A stretch of 64,000 bases of DNA from an uncultured Eubacteriales bacterium (GTDB lineage: Bacteria > Bacillota > Clostridia > Oscillospirales > Acutalibacteraceae). A program made the position numbers and the translations under genes. Position 1 is the stretch's first letter. Every line of letters starts with the position of its first letter. Below are positions 56,093-64,000 of this stretch, piece after piece. The notes beneath the pieces were generated by a model, which saw only the letters and a list, made by a program, of their open reading frames with translations, had not been told where the DNA came from and ran no database searches. The stretch covers positions 44,083-108,082 of the forward strand of contig CAKSWC010000006.1 in NCBI GenBank assembly GCA_934511365.1. Direction: 5' to 3'.

Positions 56093-58708
56093 TTATTTAA
56101 GCAGGCCGTGATATCTTCCCATCCAGTAGGGGAGAGTGTAGGTTGTTGAGCCTTCCATAACGTCTGATTGAGACTCGGTTCCAAGGCGATAACTTGAACC
56201 GTTGAACTTGTGCAGCTCTCTTTCGTCCGGAGCGGCAACTTTCCAGGGCAGCTTTCCGCCGCAAAGGACGGCACCGACAATTTGAAGAACGCCGTTTTTG
56301 TTGTTGTAAAACAGCGGCTTTTTAACATTCGGGTCGTATGAAAGGGCGGCCGTTCCGTCGATTCCGACGCTTTCAAGGTCAAGCATTGTGATGTCGTCGC
56401 GGTTGTTGTTTGAAGCAAGATAGCGGCGGCAGTCAATCGGATGGCGGTTCAGCGACCAGGAAGCGGTTTCAACAAGGCTGTTGCCGTAAACATCGGTCTT
56501 TTCCTCCGTGGGATATGCAAGCTGATAGATGTAATACCAAAGTGGGTTTTCACTGTGTGAAATTGAGTACCACCAATCGTTCAGACCCTCTTTGTAGTAT
56601 GAAAGGAGAGTTTCATCGTCCTCCATCTGGAAGAGGAGATAGTAGGAAAGCATTGCCATTTCCTCGTCGGAATAGTTGAGGATAAGGCGATAAACAAACT
56701 TGAACAAATCGGTCTTGACGAGCGGACGGAGAATGAAGCCGAGTACCGGTGAAACGCTGTTTGCATATTCAAGAATCGACATATTGTAGCGCTCAAGCTC
56801 CTGCGTCATGATTTTTGCATATTCATACGCCGGGTCAAGAGCTGCCATGCGGTACTCATTCTCCCATTTTTCGTCGCCGGTAACATAGGCGGCAAGCTTG
56901 AACGCGGAAAGAATGACCGAGGTCTGAAGCGGAGCGCCGCCGAGCACCTGTCCGTTGTGGAAGTAAGTGCGGCTGAATTTTCCCCAGGTTGTCGGCTGGC
57001 CGCTGCCGTCGCAAAGGGCATAGCCGTTGTCAACAATGTGCTGAGCAAAGGAATCCATGGTTCGAGTGATGAGTGCCTTAATTTCGGCATCTTCGGGTCC
57101 GAGAATGTCATAGGCAAGCTTATAGATGAAGAGGTGGCCGATAATTTCGTCCGCGCTGGTGTCGCCCTTATAGATGATATCGCTGACGTCATAGCCGGAG
57201 CCGATGAGGTCGTTCCAAAGTCTTTCCGGAATCTTTCCGGAGGCGTCAACTTTTACGCCACGGAGGTTTTCGCCGTTGAGGAGATAGCCGGGCGTGTCGC
57301 TGTGCTTGGTTGAAACGCCGATTGCGGTGCCGTCTCCGTTGTGTTTCCAGTGGATATAGCCGTCAATCTCGTTGCCTTCATCGGTGAGAGAATAGGTTCT
57401 TGACCAGAATCCCTCAAGAAGTCTTGTTCGCGTTGCGGCGTTGGCAACCGGAGTTTTGCCAATTTCGACCCAGTCGCCGGGAACAAGGAGGCTGAGGTTG
57501 TTTTTGTTCATGAGATATGAGCTGACGCCGAACTTCATGTATTTGTTATACATTGAGTCAAAGGATGAAGCCGGACTTTGCTCGGGAATGTTCTGGGAGT
57601 AATCTCCGCCGATTTTCAAAACGTCAGTCGAATACCATTTTCCAATGTTGACGTTTCCAACGCTTCCGTTGCGCTGAGAATGAACGAGCGATTCAACCGT
57701 TCCGGTTCTCATTGAGATATATGTGAGGAGCAAAACGGCCTCGGTTGAAAGATAGGCAGTTTTTCTTGCCGCTTCAACTTCTTCCTTTGTTGCGGTGGGG
57801 TCATCGCGCAGAACGGCATAGCGCATGAGCTCGCCTGCGCCGTACATTGAGGTCCAGAGGCCGTCGTTGTCGCTTTCAACGGGTTTCCATGTTCCGGTTT
57901 CTTTGTCAAGAACGGCGTCGGAAACCATTCCGCGCCTTGCAACATATTTCTGCGACTGATTGCTCATTACGGCGGCTTTTTCTTCTCCGCTCATGTTTTT
58001 CATTTCAATGTGGGTATAGCCCTGAGACATAACCGTCCAGATTCCGTTTTCGCCGTCCGGATAGATTGCAAGAACATTTCCGTTTGTTGTGTCCGCAAAA
58101 TAAAAATATCTGTCGCCCATAAAGCGCTGCTCTTTGTCTCGCGGATTTTTTGCGTTTTCGTCAACTCTGAGAACGCCGTAGTTTGTAATGCTCCATTTTG
58201 CGCCGTCCTTTGTCACGGCCTGCTGAGCATTTTTATAATCGAGCGAGTTTTTGATGTAATCGGGCGCTTTTTTGCTTCCGTTTTTATAGCGTGTGACAAC
58301 CTTTTGGAGATTTTCTCCCTCGCTGACGGCGGTGCCGGCGTAGTCCTGACGGGATTTTGTGATTTTCCTTTCCGTCGGGGTTTCAACAACTTTCAGCGTT
58401 ACCGTGTCTGAAAGGCCGTCCGGGTTTCCGGCGGTGATTTTTGCCGTACCTTTTGAAACGGCGGTCACGCGGCCCCAGGAGTCAACCGTTGCAACGGAGG
58501 ACGGCTCGGCGCTCCAGGTGAGGGTGCGCTTTGAAACCGAGGCGGAAAAAACAGCTTCAACGCTTCTGCTGTCTCCGATATCCATCTCCCAATTTTCGGG
58601 AACAACAAGGCGCAGCGTCATGTTCTTTTTTCCAAACGCGGCTGAGGCACTTATGCAGGTACTCATCAAGAGTACGAGCGCAAGAATCAGTGATAAGAAT
58701 TTTTTCAT
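56093..58708 (-). CDS. Secreted protein with Ig-like domain, 871 aa
   Basis: A signal peptide (LSLILALVLLMSTCISASA) is followed by one bacterial Ig-like group 2 domain (about residues 35-110, with TVDSWGRVTAVSKGTAKITA). The remaining 740 residues are mainly helical, with repeated aromatic patterns such as HWKHNGDGTAIG and LWYYIYQLAYP. They may form an alpha-helical barrel like those of polysaccharide-active enzymes, but I do not recognise a catalytic motif. No anchor is visible. Start ATG at 58708 follows AAGGGAAG. Probably a secreted enzyme or surface protein; function unknown. Confidence 0.78.
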   Translation of the reverse strand: MKKFLSLILALVLLMSTCISASAAFGKKNMTLRLVVPENWEMDIGDSRSVEAVFSASVSKRTLTWSAEPSSVATVDSWGRVTAVSKGTAKITAGNPDGLSDTVTLKVVETPTERKITKSRQDYAGTAVSEGENLQKVVTRYKNGSKKAPDYIKNSLDYKNAQQAVTKDGAKWSITNYGVLRVDENAKNPRDKEQRFMGDRYFYFADTTNGNVLAIYPDGENGIWTVMSQGYTHIEMKNMSGEEKAAVMSNQSQKYVARRGMVSDAVLDKETGTWKPVESDNDGLWTSMYGAGELMRYAVLRDDPTATKEEVEAARKTAYLSTEAVLLLTYISMRTGTVESLVHSQRNGSVGNVNIGKWYSTDVLKIGGDYSQNIPEQSPASSFDSMYNKYMKFGVSSYLMNKNNLSLLVPGDWVEIGKTPVANAATRTRLLEGFWSRTYSLTDEGNEIDGYIHWKHNGDGTAIGVSTKHSDTPGYLLNGENLRGVKVDASGKIPERLWNDLIGSGYDVSDIIYKGDTSADEIIGHLFIYKLAYDILGPEDAEIKALITRTMDSFAQHIVDNGYALCDGSGQPTTWGKFSRTYFHNGQVLGGAPLQTSVILSAFKLAAYVTGDEKWENEYRMAALDPAYEYAKIMTQELERYNMSILEYANSVSPVLGFILRPLVKTDLFKFVYRLILNYSDEEMAMLSYYLLFQMEDDETLLSYYKEGLNDWWYSISHSENPLWYYIYQLAYPTEEKTDVYGNSLVETASWSLNRHPIDCRRYLASNNNRDDITMLDLESVGIDGTAALSYDPNVKKPLFYNNKNGVLQIVGAVLCGGKLPWKVAAPDERELHKFNGSSYRLGTESQSDVMEGSTTYTLPYWMGRYHGLLK

Positions 58709-58860
58709 ACTTTCTTCCCTTTCTTAATGCGCAAAAGCGCATTTCTTTTTCGTTTCTATCATATCACAGTCAATATTTTACAGTCAATGGAATAAATGTT
58801 AATATTTTGAATAGATGGGAAAAAACCGAATGCCGGTTTCGGGTCGTTTTTGTTCCGGAG

Positions 58861-58897
58861 AAAAAACAAGGGCTGCCTTTTTGCGGGCAGCTCTTGC
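58861..58897 (-). terminator. Terminator of the LRR gene
   Basis: On the minus strand AAGAGCTGCC pairs with GGCAGCCCTT, followed by GTTTTTTC. Confidence 0.83.
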
Positions 58898-58917
58898 TTC
58901 TATGTATGCGAAAGGAG

Positions 58918-61050
58918 TTATCTCTTTTTATCAAGAGGAGTGAAGTTCTTTGTGTAGCCGTGTGTCTTGAGAAAACTTGTCAATGACTTGTTTGATTTAT
59001 AGCCTTTGAACTTCATGTTGCGGATATAGACGTCCTTCATCGGTCCGTATTCGGAAAGAAAAACACGGTAATGACCGAAGCCGGCTTCCGCCGAAATTTT
59101 GTTATACTTTGAAAACGTGACGTTGGTGAGCTTTCTGCAGCCTTCAAAAGCGCCGCTCTGAATTTCTGCCTTTGAACTGGAGGGGAAGGCGACTGCGGTG
59201 AGATACTTGCAGTTGTTGAACGCACCGGTATAAACGGTTTTGACGCTCTTTGGAACGGTGAAGCTCTTTGCGGTTTTTGCCGCCGGATAGCGGTAGAGGA
59301 TTGTTTGGTCTTTGTTATAAAGAACGCCGTCAACGCTCTTGAAGCTCTTGCTTTCCTTTGCAACGGTGATTTTCCTGAGCTTCGGGCAGTTCATGCAGTA
59401 GTATCTGAAGCCGTTCTCGTTGCAGGCAACGCCGATAACGCTTTTCGGAATGTAGATTTCGGTGAGCTTGTTGCAGGAGTCAAAAATTCCGTTTGCAACA
59501 ACACGTGTTCCTTCTTTGATTTTGTATTTTCCCTCAGGCGCTTTTGAAAACGCAAGGAGGTTTTTGCGGAAGTAAAGCTCGTTGCCGCTCCAGTTTTTCT
59601 CATTGGCGGAGAATGCGGTGCGGTTAAAAATGCCTGAGCCGAGCTGCTTGAGTCCGGTGCCGCCGCTGATTTTTTCAAGCTTTGTGCAGTCCTCAAAGGC
59701 GGCGTTGCCGATGATTTTCAGGCTCTTTGGAAGCTTGATTTCCTTAAGCAGGCTCTGGCTGTGGAAGGCGAGGCTTCCGATTGAACGCAGCTTTTTGTTG
59801 AACACAATGCTTTCAAGGCCGGTTTTTCCTTCCGCTTCCGGAGCACCTGCCGGACTTGTGAAAGCGCAGCTTCCGATTGAACGCAGCTCCTTCGGAAGAA
59901 CAAGGCTCTTAATCGGGCAGTTTTGGAAAGCGGAATCGCCGATACTCGTCAGCGTGTCCGGAAGCTTGACTTCCTCAATCAGACAGTTGCTGAAAGCGCT
60001 TTCCTTAATGGCGGTCAGCTTTGACGGGAACTTGACCTTTGAAAGGTTGAATGAAGAGCAAAACGCACTTTTGCCGATGACGGTTACCGAGTCCGGAATT
60101 TCAATCTCCTTAAGATTGATGCACTCAAGGAACATAGAATCGGGAATTGCGGAAACCTTTTTAGGGATATTGATTTCCTCAAGCGAGGAGCAGTAAGCAA
60201 ATGCGTTTTTGCCCAATGAGGTTATCGAGTCCGGAAGATTAACGGCTTTCAAACTTCTGCAATCGCTGAAAAGGCTATCCGGAATTGCTTTGATATTCTT
60301 TGAAAGATTAACCGTTTCAAGGGAGTAGCAGTCCTCAAATGCCGATTTTCCAATGGAGGTCACGGTGTTGGGCAATGTGATTTCTGAAAGGGAGAAGCAG
60401 CGGTAAAACGCGGAATCACCGATTTTTTTAACGCCCGGATTAATTTTAACGGATGTCAGCGCGCAGTATGCAAAGGCCGTTGTTCCAATCGTTCTGACGC
60501 TTGACGGAATGGTTATTGTTTTGAGGTTGTTACAGACGGAAAATGCACTTTTTCCAATCGTTTTAACACCGTTGCCGAGCTTAACGTCCGTAAGACCGGA
60601 GCAGGAAAACGCCGCGCGGCCAATGTTTTCAACGCTTGACGGAATGGAGACGGCTTTCAATTTGCTGCAGCAATAGAAAGCTCTCATGCCTATGTTTTTA
60701 AGGCCGTTTCCGAGCTTTAGCAAAGCAAGATTTGAGCACTGGGAAAACGCAGCGCGCTCAATGGTTTTAACGCTTGACGGAATGGAAACGCTTTCCAAGG
60801 TTTTATTGCTCAAAAAAGCATTTCTTCCAATTTCCGTAACCTTTTTGCCTTTGATTGATGACGGGATTGAGACATTTGCCGCTTTGCCCGTGTATTTATT
60901 AATGCTTGCCGTTCCGTCTTTAAGGACGGTGTACTTATAGTCTTTATAGCTTTTAACAGTGGTACTTGTTTTGCCTGCTGCGCTTGCGGCAACGCCGAAA
61001 ACAGACAGCAGCATTAGGATACTAAGAATAACACTTAGTAGCTTTTTCAT
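58918..61050 (-). CDS. BspA-type leucine-rich repeat surface protein
   Basis: This 710-residue secreted protein has a signal peptide (LLSVILSILMLLSVFGVAASA) and about 22 leucine-rich repeats of 22-24 residues of the BspA/LRR_5 kind. A typical unit is SIPSSVKTIERAAFSQCSNL. The repeats run from about residue 60 to 660 and are interrupted near 480-540. Such proteins bind host or bacterial surface ligands. The C-terminus (SFLKTHGYTKNFTPLDKKR) has no anchor motif. Start ATG at 61050 follows GGAGG. Own terminator at 58861. Confidence 0.88.
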   Translation of the reverse strand: MKKLLSVILSILMLLSVFGVAASAAGKTSTTVKSYKDYKYTVLKDGTASINKYTGKAANVSIPSSIKGKKVTEIGRNAFLSNKTLESVSIPSSVKTIERAAFSQCSNLALLKLGNGLKNIGMRAFYCCSKLKAVSIPSSVENIGRAAFSCSGLTDVKLGNGVKTIGKSAFSVCNNLKTITIPSSVRTIGTTAFAYCALTSVKINPGVKKIGDSAFYRCFSLSEITLPNTVTSIGKSAFEDCYSLETVNLSKNIKAIPDSLFSDCRSLKAVNLPDSITSLGKNAFAYCSSLEEINIPKKVSAIPDSMFLECINLKEIEIPDSVTVIGKSAFCSSFNLSKVKFPSKLTAIKESAFSNCLIEEVKLPDTLTSIGDSAFQNCPIKSLVLPKELRSIGSCAFTSPAGAPEAEGKTGLESIVFNKKLRSIGSLAFHSQSLLKEIKLPKSLKIIGNAAFEDCTKLEKISGGTGLKQLGSGIFNRTAFSANEKNWSGNELYFRKNLLAFSKAPEGKYKIKEGTRVVANGIFDSCNKLTEIYIPKSVIGVACNENGFRYYCMNCPKLRKITVAKESKSFKSVDGVLYNKDQTILYRYPAAKTAKSFTVPKSVKTVYTGAFNNCKYLTAVAFPSSSKAEIQSGAFEGCRKLTNVTFSKYNKISAEAGFGHYRVFLSEYGPMKDVYIRNMKFKGYKSNKSLTSFLKTHGYTKNFTPLDKKR

Positions 61051-61140
61051 TGGGCGTTCCTCCTTAATAATTTTTTAACTAATTTTTGTTTTCATTCGTA
61101 TCTGATTAATAAAACCAATATTTATCTCTAAAATCAAATT

Positions 61141-61185
61141 AAAACAACGTCAAGTGAGACGCCGCTTGTTGTCGGGTCGGGGATG
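61141..61185 (-). repeat. Repeated hairpin downstream of Ig-like paralogue 1
   Basis: The plus-strand segment opening AAAACAACGTCAAGTGAGAC and ending GTCGGGTCGGG occurs here and at 61766-61808, downstream of two paralogous genes. On the minus strand it forms a hairpin (CAAG/CTTG plus CAAC/GTTG arms) followed by TTTT, so it probably terminates each gene. Confidence 0.6.
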
Positions 61186-61191
61186 AGGACT

Positions 61192-61674
61192 TCAGTCAAC
61201 GGAGAATTCGCAGGTGGTAAAGGCACGTTCGCCGCCTTTATGTACAAAGTAGCTGAAAGTAACTTTATAATTACCCTTAGGGGCTGTTTCATGACCGAAA
61301 AGTTCTTTGCAGGTGACTGAAAATTCAACGGTTTCTGTTGGGAAAATGCAAGCGCTCGGATAAGCATACGCTATAAGGGTGTAGTAATTGATCTCTTCAT
61401 CAAATTCAAGCTCGATCCATTCGCCGTTCTCTTCTTTTTCAAGTTTTTCAACACATACTTCACGATCAATTCCGTATACGCTTTTATTTGTGAATTTAAA
61501 AACAACATCGGTAGATTCCGTTGTCAGCTTGGGTGACACCTCAAAGTATACCTTGTCGGTGGTTACTTTTGTTCCGGTTGCAGCAACAGTAAGAAGTGAT
61601 ACTATTGCTAATGTCAACCCAAAGATGTATTTAAGTTTTGCAATCAGTGTGGTAGGTCTTTTGTAGTATTCCAT
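61192..61674 (-). CDS. Membrane-anchored Ig-like protein, paralogue 1
   Basis: This 160-residue protein has an N-terminal cytoplasmic stub and one membrane helix (LKYIFGLTLAIVSLLTVAA), then an extracellular domain of about 125 residues. It resembles the Big_14 bacterial Ig-like domain: NKSVYGIDREVCVEKLEKEENGEW in the middle and APKGNYKVTFSY near the end. Closest relatives are the next two genes. Start ATG follows AAGGAGG. The function is unknown; surface display of a binding domain is a reasonable inference. Confidence 0.75.
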   Translation of the reverse strand: MEYYKRPTTLIAKLKYIFGLTLAIVSLLTVAATGTKVTTDKVYFEVSPKLTTESTDVVFKFTNKSVYGIDREVCVEKLEKEENGEWIELEFDEEINYYTLIAYAYPSACIFPTETVEFSVTCKELFGHETAPKGNYKVTFSYFVHKGGERAFTTCEFSVD

Positions 61675-61765
61675 AATGTGTAACCTCCTTAGTTATAATA
61701 TCACTAAAAGTTTTCGTTCATATCTGCTGGGATTGTTTTGATACTGAAATTACATCAGTCAAATC

Positions 61766-61808
61766 AAAACAACGTCAAGTGAGACGCCGCTTGTTGTCGG
61801 GTCGGGAT
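61766..61808 (-). repeat. Repeated hairpin downstream of Ig-like paralogue 2
   Basis: Second copy of the segment at 61141-61185, nearly the same in sequence. It indicates that gene plus terminator were duplicated together. Confidence 0.6.
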
Positions 61809-61815
61809 GAAGGCT

Positions 61816-62295
61816 TCAGGCAACGGAAAATTCGCAGGTGTAATTGGATAATTCGCCGCCACGGTAAACATTATATAAGAATGTAATTCTGTAGTTTCCT
61901 TTCGGGGCTGTTTCCTGACCGAAGAGCGACTCACATGAGTATGAGTATTTAACGGTTTCCGTTGGGAAAAAGCTGGAATCGTGGAAAGGACGTTTCATAG
62001 CGGGATAGTTATTGATCCTTTCATCAAATTTAAGCTCTACCCATTCTCCGTTTTCCTCTTTTTCAAGTTTATCAATGCCTATCTCATAGCTGATTGCGTA
62101 AATGCTCTTGTTAGTTACATTTATTTCAATGTTGGTTGATTCGGTTGTAAGCTTGGGCGAAACCTCAAAGAACACTTTGTCGGTTGTTACAGTTTTGCCT
62201 GCCGTCAGATAAGTAAGCATTGTTACAAACGCTAAAGTTAAACCGATTATGTATTTGAGCTTTGCAATTAAAGTAGTTGATCTTATGCAACGCAT
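61816..62295 (-). CDS. Membrane-anchored Ig-like protein, paralogue 2
   Basis: This 159-residue paralogue has the membrane helix LKYIIGLTLAFVTMLTYLTAG and the same extracellular Ig-like domain (NKSIYAISYEIGIDKLEKEE, then APKGNYRITFLYNV). The conserved C-terminal pattern ends in a cysteine (YTCEFSVA). Start ATG at 62295 follows AGGAGG. The gene is separated from paralogue 3 by only 47 bases, so those two are probably co-transcribed. Confidence 0.75.
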   Translation of the reverse strand: MRCIRSTTLIAKLKYIIGLTLAFVTMLTYLTAGKTVTTDKVFFEVSPKLTTESTNIEINVTNKSIYAISYEIGIDKLEKEENGEWVELKFDERINNYPAMKRPFHDSSFFPTETVKYSYSCESLFGQETAPKGNYRITFLYNVYRGGELSNYTCEFSVA

Positions 62296-62342
62296 AGTAT
62301 TAACCTCCTGTTTTTATAGAAATATTTTTGGTTCATTAATTA

Positions 62343-62822
62343 TTACTCAACGGAGAATTCACATGTGGAATGGGAAGATTCTACGCTGTGGTAAACATAA
62401 TATATGAATGTAATTCTGTAATTACCTTTCGGTGCGGTTCCCTGGCCAAAAAGCGAATTGTATGAGATTGAAAGGTTAACGGTTTCCGTTGGAAAAATGC
62501 AAGATTCATAGTAGGGTCGTGCCATAGCGGGATAAGAACCGAAATCACCTAATTCAAGTTCTACCCATTCACCGTTTTCTTCCTTTTCAAGTTTATTAAC
62601 AAAAATGCTTTTTGAAATTCCATAAATACTCTTGTTTGTGACTTTAAAGCGAAATTCGGTTGATTCCGTTGTAAGTTTGGGAGATATTTCAAAGAATACC
62701 CTGTCGGTTGTTACGTTTCGGTTATTTGTTGTTACAAAAGTAAGCATTGTTACAAATGCCAAAGCCAGACCGATTATGTATTTGAACTTTGCAATAAGGG
62801 TACCCGGTCTAATGCATCTCAT
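62343..62822 (-). CDS. Membrane-anchored Ig-like protein, paralogue 3
   Basis: This 159-residue paralogue opens MRCIRPGTLIAKFKYIIGLA and has the shared Ig-like domain (NKSIYGISKSIFVNKLEKEE; APKGNYRITFIYYV). The frame is open from a TTG at 62831, but the ATG at 62822 is nine bases after AAGGAG. A consensus promoter lies 86 bases upstream. Paralogues 2 and 3 are the most similar pair, especially in the first 25 residues. Confidence 0.75.
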   Translation of the reverse strand: MRCIRPGTLIAKFKYIIGLALAFVTMLTFVTTNNRNVTTDRVFFEISPKLTTESTEFRFKVTNKSIYGISKSIFVNKLEKEENGEWVELELGDFGSYPAMARPYYESCIFPTETVNLSISYNSLFGQGTAPKGNYRITFIYYVYHSVESSHSTCEFSVE

Positions 62823-62839
62823 AATATTCAACTCCTTAG

Positions 62840-62990
62840 TTATAATATCACTAAAAGTTTTCGTTCATATCTGCTGGGATTGTTTTGATACTGAACTCAC
62901 CTCCTTCATAATAAATCTAATCCCATTACAGTGTCAATATAACATAGATTTATAAAAAAATCAACTTGTAACTTAAATTAAATTGAAAAA
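62840..62990 (-). repeat. Repeated promoter/leader region of paralogue 3
   Basis: The part 62840-62895 is repeated upstream of paralogue 1 (61691-61746). The part 62897-62975 is repeated upstream of paralogue 4 (63659-63740). It shows that the leaders were mixed during duplication. Confidence 0.75.
62908..62937 (-). promoter_or_regulatory. Promoter of Ig-like paralogue 3
   Basis: TTGACA (62932-62937) and TATTAT (62908-62913) on the minus strand are spaced by 18 bases. Directly after the -10 comes GAAGGAGGTGAGTTC, conserved in the other copy but not followed by a usable start codon. Confidence 0.75.
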
Positions 62991-63085
62991 ATATTTTTGA
63001 CGGATGAACGTAAAAAACTGAAACAAATGAGAGAAAAAATTAATATATATTATGGTATATGAAAAACAGGCTTAAGATGAAGACT

Positions 63086-63586
63086 TCAGGCAACGGAAAA
63101 TTCGCAGGAAGTGTATGACACTTCTGTTGAGCCGGTAATCTGATAGCCGATAGTGATTCTGTATTGACCCTTTTCAAGAGTGGAAATGCCAGAACCGCCG
63201 TGACCGTCCTCTGAGGTTACCGCACTGAAATTGATGCTTCCCGTACATTTTTCGCCGGCAAGAATATTCGATTCCATAAAGTTTTTCTTAACCAGCTCAT
63301 GAGCATATCCGAGGTGCTCCGAGCAGGGCGTCCATTCGTCACCGACCTTTTTTTCAAAGCCGGAAAGGAGTATGTATCGCTCGATTGCATAAGGGCTTTT
63401 GTTTTCAACAGTGAAGCTGATTCCTTCGGCACTTGTGCTGATACTTTTTTCGGTTTCAAAAACAACGTTCGGTGTTGTTTTGACTGCTCCGGGGTACACC
63501 ATGGTGATGAGCATGACGAATGAGACAACAAGGCCGAAAACGGCTTTGAGCTTTGCAATGAGAGTTGACTGACGTATTAATGACAT
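63086..63586 (-). CDS. Membrane-anchored Ig-like protein, paralogue 4
   Basis: This 166-residue member is the most diverged. It shares the opening STLIAKLKAVFGLVVSFVML, the Ig-like core (VENKSPYAIERYILLSGFEKK) and the ending TSCEFSVA. An insertion near EDGHGGSG lies where the others have a short loop. Start ATG at 63586 follows GAGGAGG. It has its own promoter at 63672. Function unknown; same surface-display inference as for the other three. Confidence 0.72.
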   Translation of the reverse strand: MSLIRQSTLIAKLKAVFGLVVSFVMLITMVYPGAVKTTPNVVFETEKSISTSAEGISFTVENKSPYAIERYILLSGFEKKVGDEWTPCSEHLGYAHELVKKNFMESNILAGEKCTGSINFSAVTSEDGHGGSGISTLEKGQYRITIGYQITGSTEVSYTSCEFSVA

Positions 63587-63671
63587 AGAATTTCCTCCTC
63601 GCTTCTGATATTACTGAAAGTTTTTATTCGTACTTTAATGGGATTGCCTTGATAACGAACTCACCTCCTTC

Positions 63672-63701
63672 ATAATAAATCTAATCCCATTACAGTGTCA
63701 A
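63672..63701 (-). promoter_or_regulatory. Promoter of Ig-like paralogue 4
   Basis: TTGACA (63696-63701) and TATTAT (63672-63677) on the minus strand are spaced by 18 bases, the same arrangement as at 62908-62937. Confidence 0.75.
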
Positions 63702-63744
63702 TATAACATAGATTTTTAAAAAAATCAACTTGTAACTTAAATTT

Positions 63745-64000
63745 ATATAAAAAATATTTTAAACCGATAAACGTAAAAAAGATGCAACGCTGAGAAAAAA
63801 TGCAATATATAAGGTATAGTGAAAAAATGACAGACAATGCACGCTTCCCGGCCTGTATTTTGATCCAAGGCGAGGAATGCCGGGCAATATACAAGATATA
63901 GTGGCTCGAAGCGCAACGATCCCCAAACACACCCGGGGCGGTGTACAAAAGGTAAAAAAAGGGTAAAAAAAGGGAGAAAAAGGGTTGACAAGAGAGGGGG
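63745..64000. other. Terminal intergenic region, no gene seen
   Basis: This stretch contains A/T-rich sequence, an unremarkable mixed block at 63835-63935, and a purine-rich end (repeated AAAAAAGGG from 63953). A TTGACA near 63985 may be a -35 box of a plus-strand promoter cut by the window edge. The frames here have no convincing ribosome binding site. Confidence 0.4.

Noticed and set aside
62895..62925. Leader peptide of 12-14 codons starting at the ATG in TTATGAAGG
   Set aside because: The ATG overlaps the -10 box, so it would not be in the transcript. The pattern is better explained as promoter-proximal sequence.

Overview
The window looks like chromosome of a low-to-mid GC, Gram-positive, anaerobic Clostridia member, most like an uncultured gut Oscillospirales/Ruminococcaceae-type bacterium. 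The grounds are strong AAGGAGG ribosome binding sites, frequent TTG and GTG starts, sigma-70 promoters close to TTGACA-N17-TATAAT, a T-box leader, a LysM/G5/M23 cell-wall enzyme, and several large secreted proteins with Cys-rich and Listeria-type repeats. I see no rRNA, tRNA, transposase, phage gene or CRISPR array. The species is inference; the sequence gives no direct marker beyond rpoB and rpoC.

Layout. 1-6,000: a small amphipathic peptide gene, a GtrA-like membrane protein, a metallo-beta-lactamase-fold hydrolase, a three-gene polar amino acid ABC transporter, and a convergent D-aminoacylase. 6,240-7,010: two tandem copies of a compact module that reads as a type I toxin-antitoxin-like RNA switch. 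Each has a 23-28 codon hydrophobic peptide gene, convergent consensus promoters, a bidirectional terminator, a sequestered Shine-Dalgarno and a mirrored 5'/3' pairing region. 7,100-7,230: inverted heptanucleotide arrays. 7,284-22,403: an AraC regulator, then a surface locus with a 1547-residue repeat adhesin, two tiny peptide genes and a 2923-residue secreted protein. 22,640-31,680: GH16 glycosidase, pyridoxamine kinase, Rrf2 regulator, TetR regulator with sugar kinase, alanine racemase, a DUF4474-like protein and a TSCPD protein.

31,757-36,836 (minus strand): a three-gene operon behind a leucine-type T-box leader. It encodes a LeuA-like protein that has lost its catalytic metal ligands, a TIM-barrel/acyl-CoA synthetase fusion and an amidohydrolase. 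36,930-39,918 (plus strand): a zinc uptake operon with a Fur-family repressor, its 7-1-7 operator, an ATPase and a fused permease plus solute-binding protein. 40,013-42,643: an M23 peptidase and a TetR regulator. 42,733-50,308 (minus strand): rpoC and rpoB, where RpoB carries a long acidic C-terminal tail and rplJL is absent. 50,901-56,019 (plus strand): FAD oxidoreductase, polyprenyl glycosylphosphotransferase, SDR, CPBP protease and tadA. 56,093-63,586 (minus strand): a secreted Ig-like protein, a BspA-type LRR protein and four paralogous membrane-anchored Ig-like proteins with repeated promoters.

The most novel item is the duplicated switch at 6,240-7,010. The two copies differ by compensating changes in the long-range pairing arms and by synonymous changes in the peptide codons, so both the RNA fold and the peptide look selected. 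Second are the T-box operon led by an apparently catalytically dead LeuA homologue, and the 2923-residue protein with four large divergent repeats.
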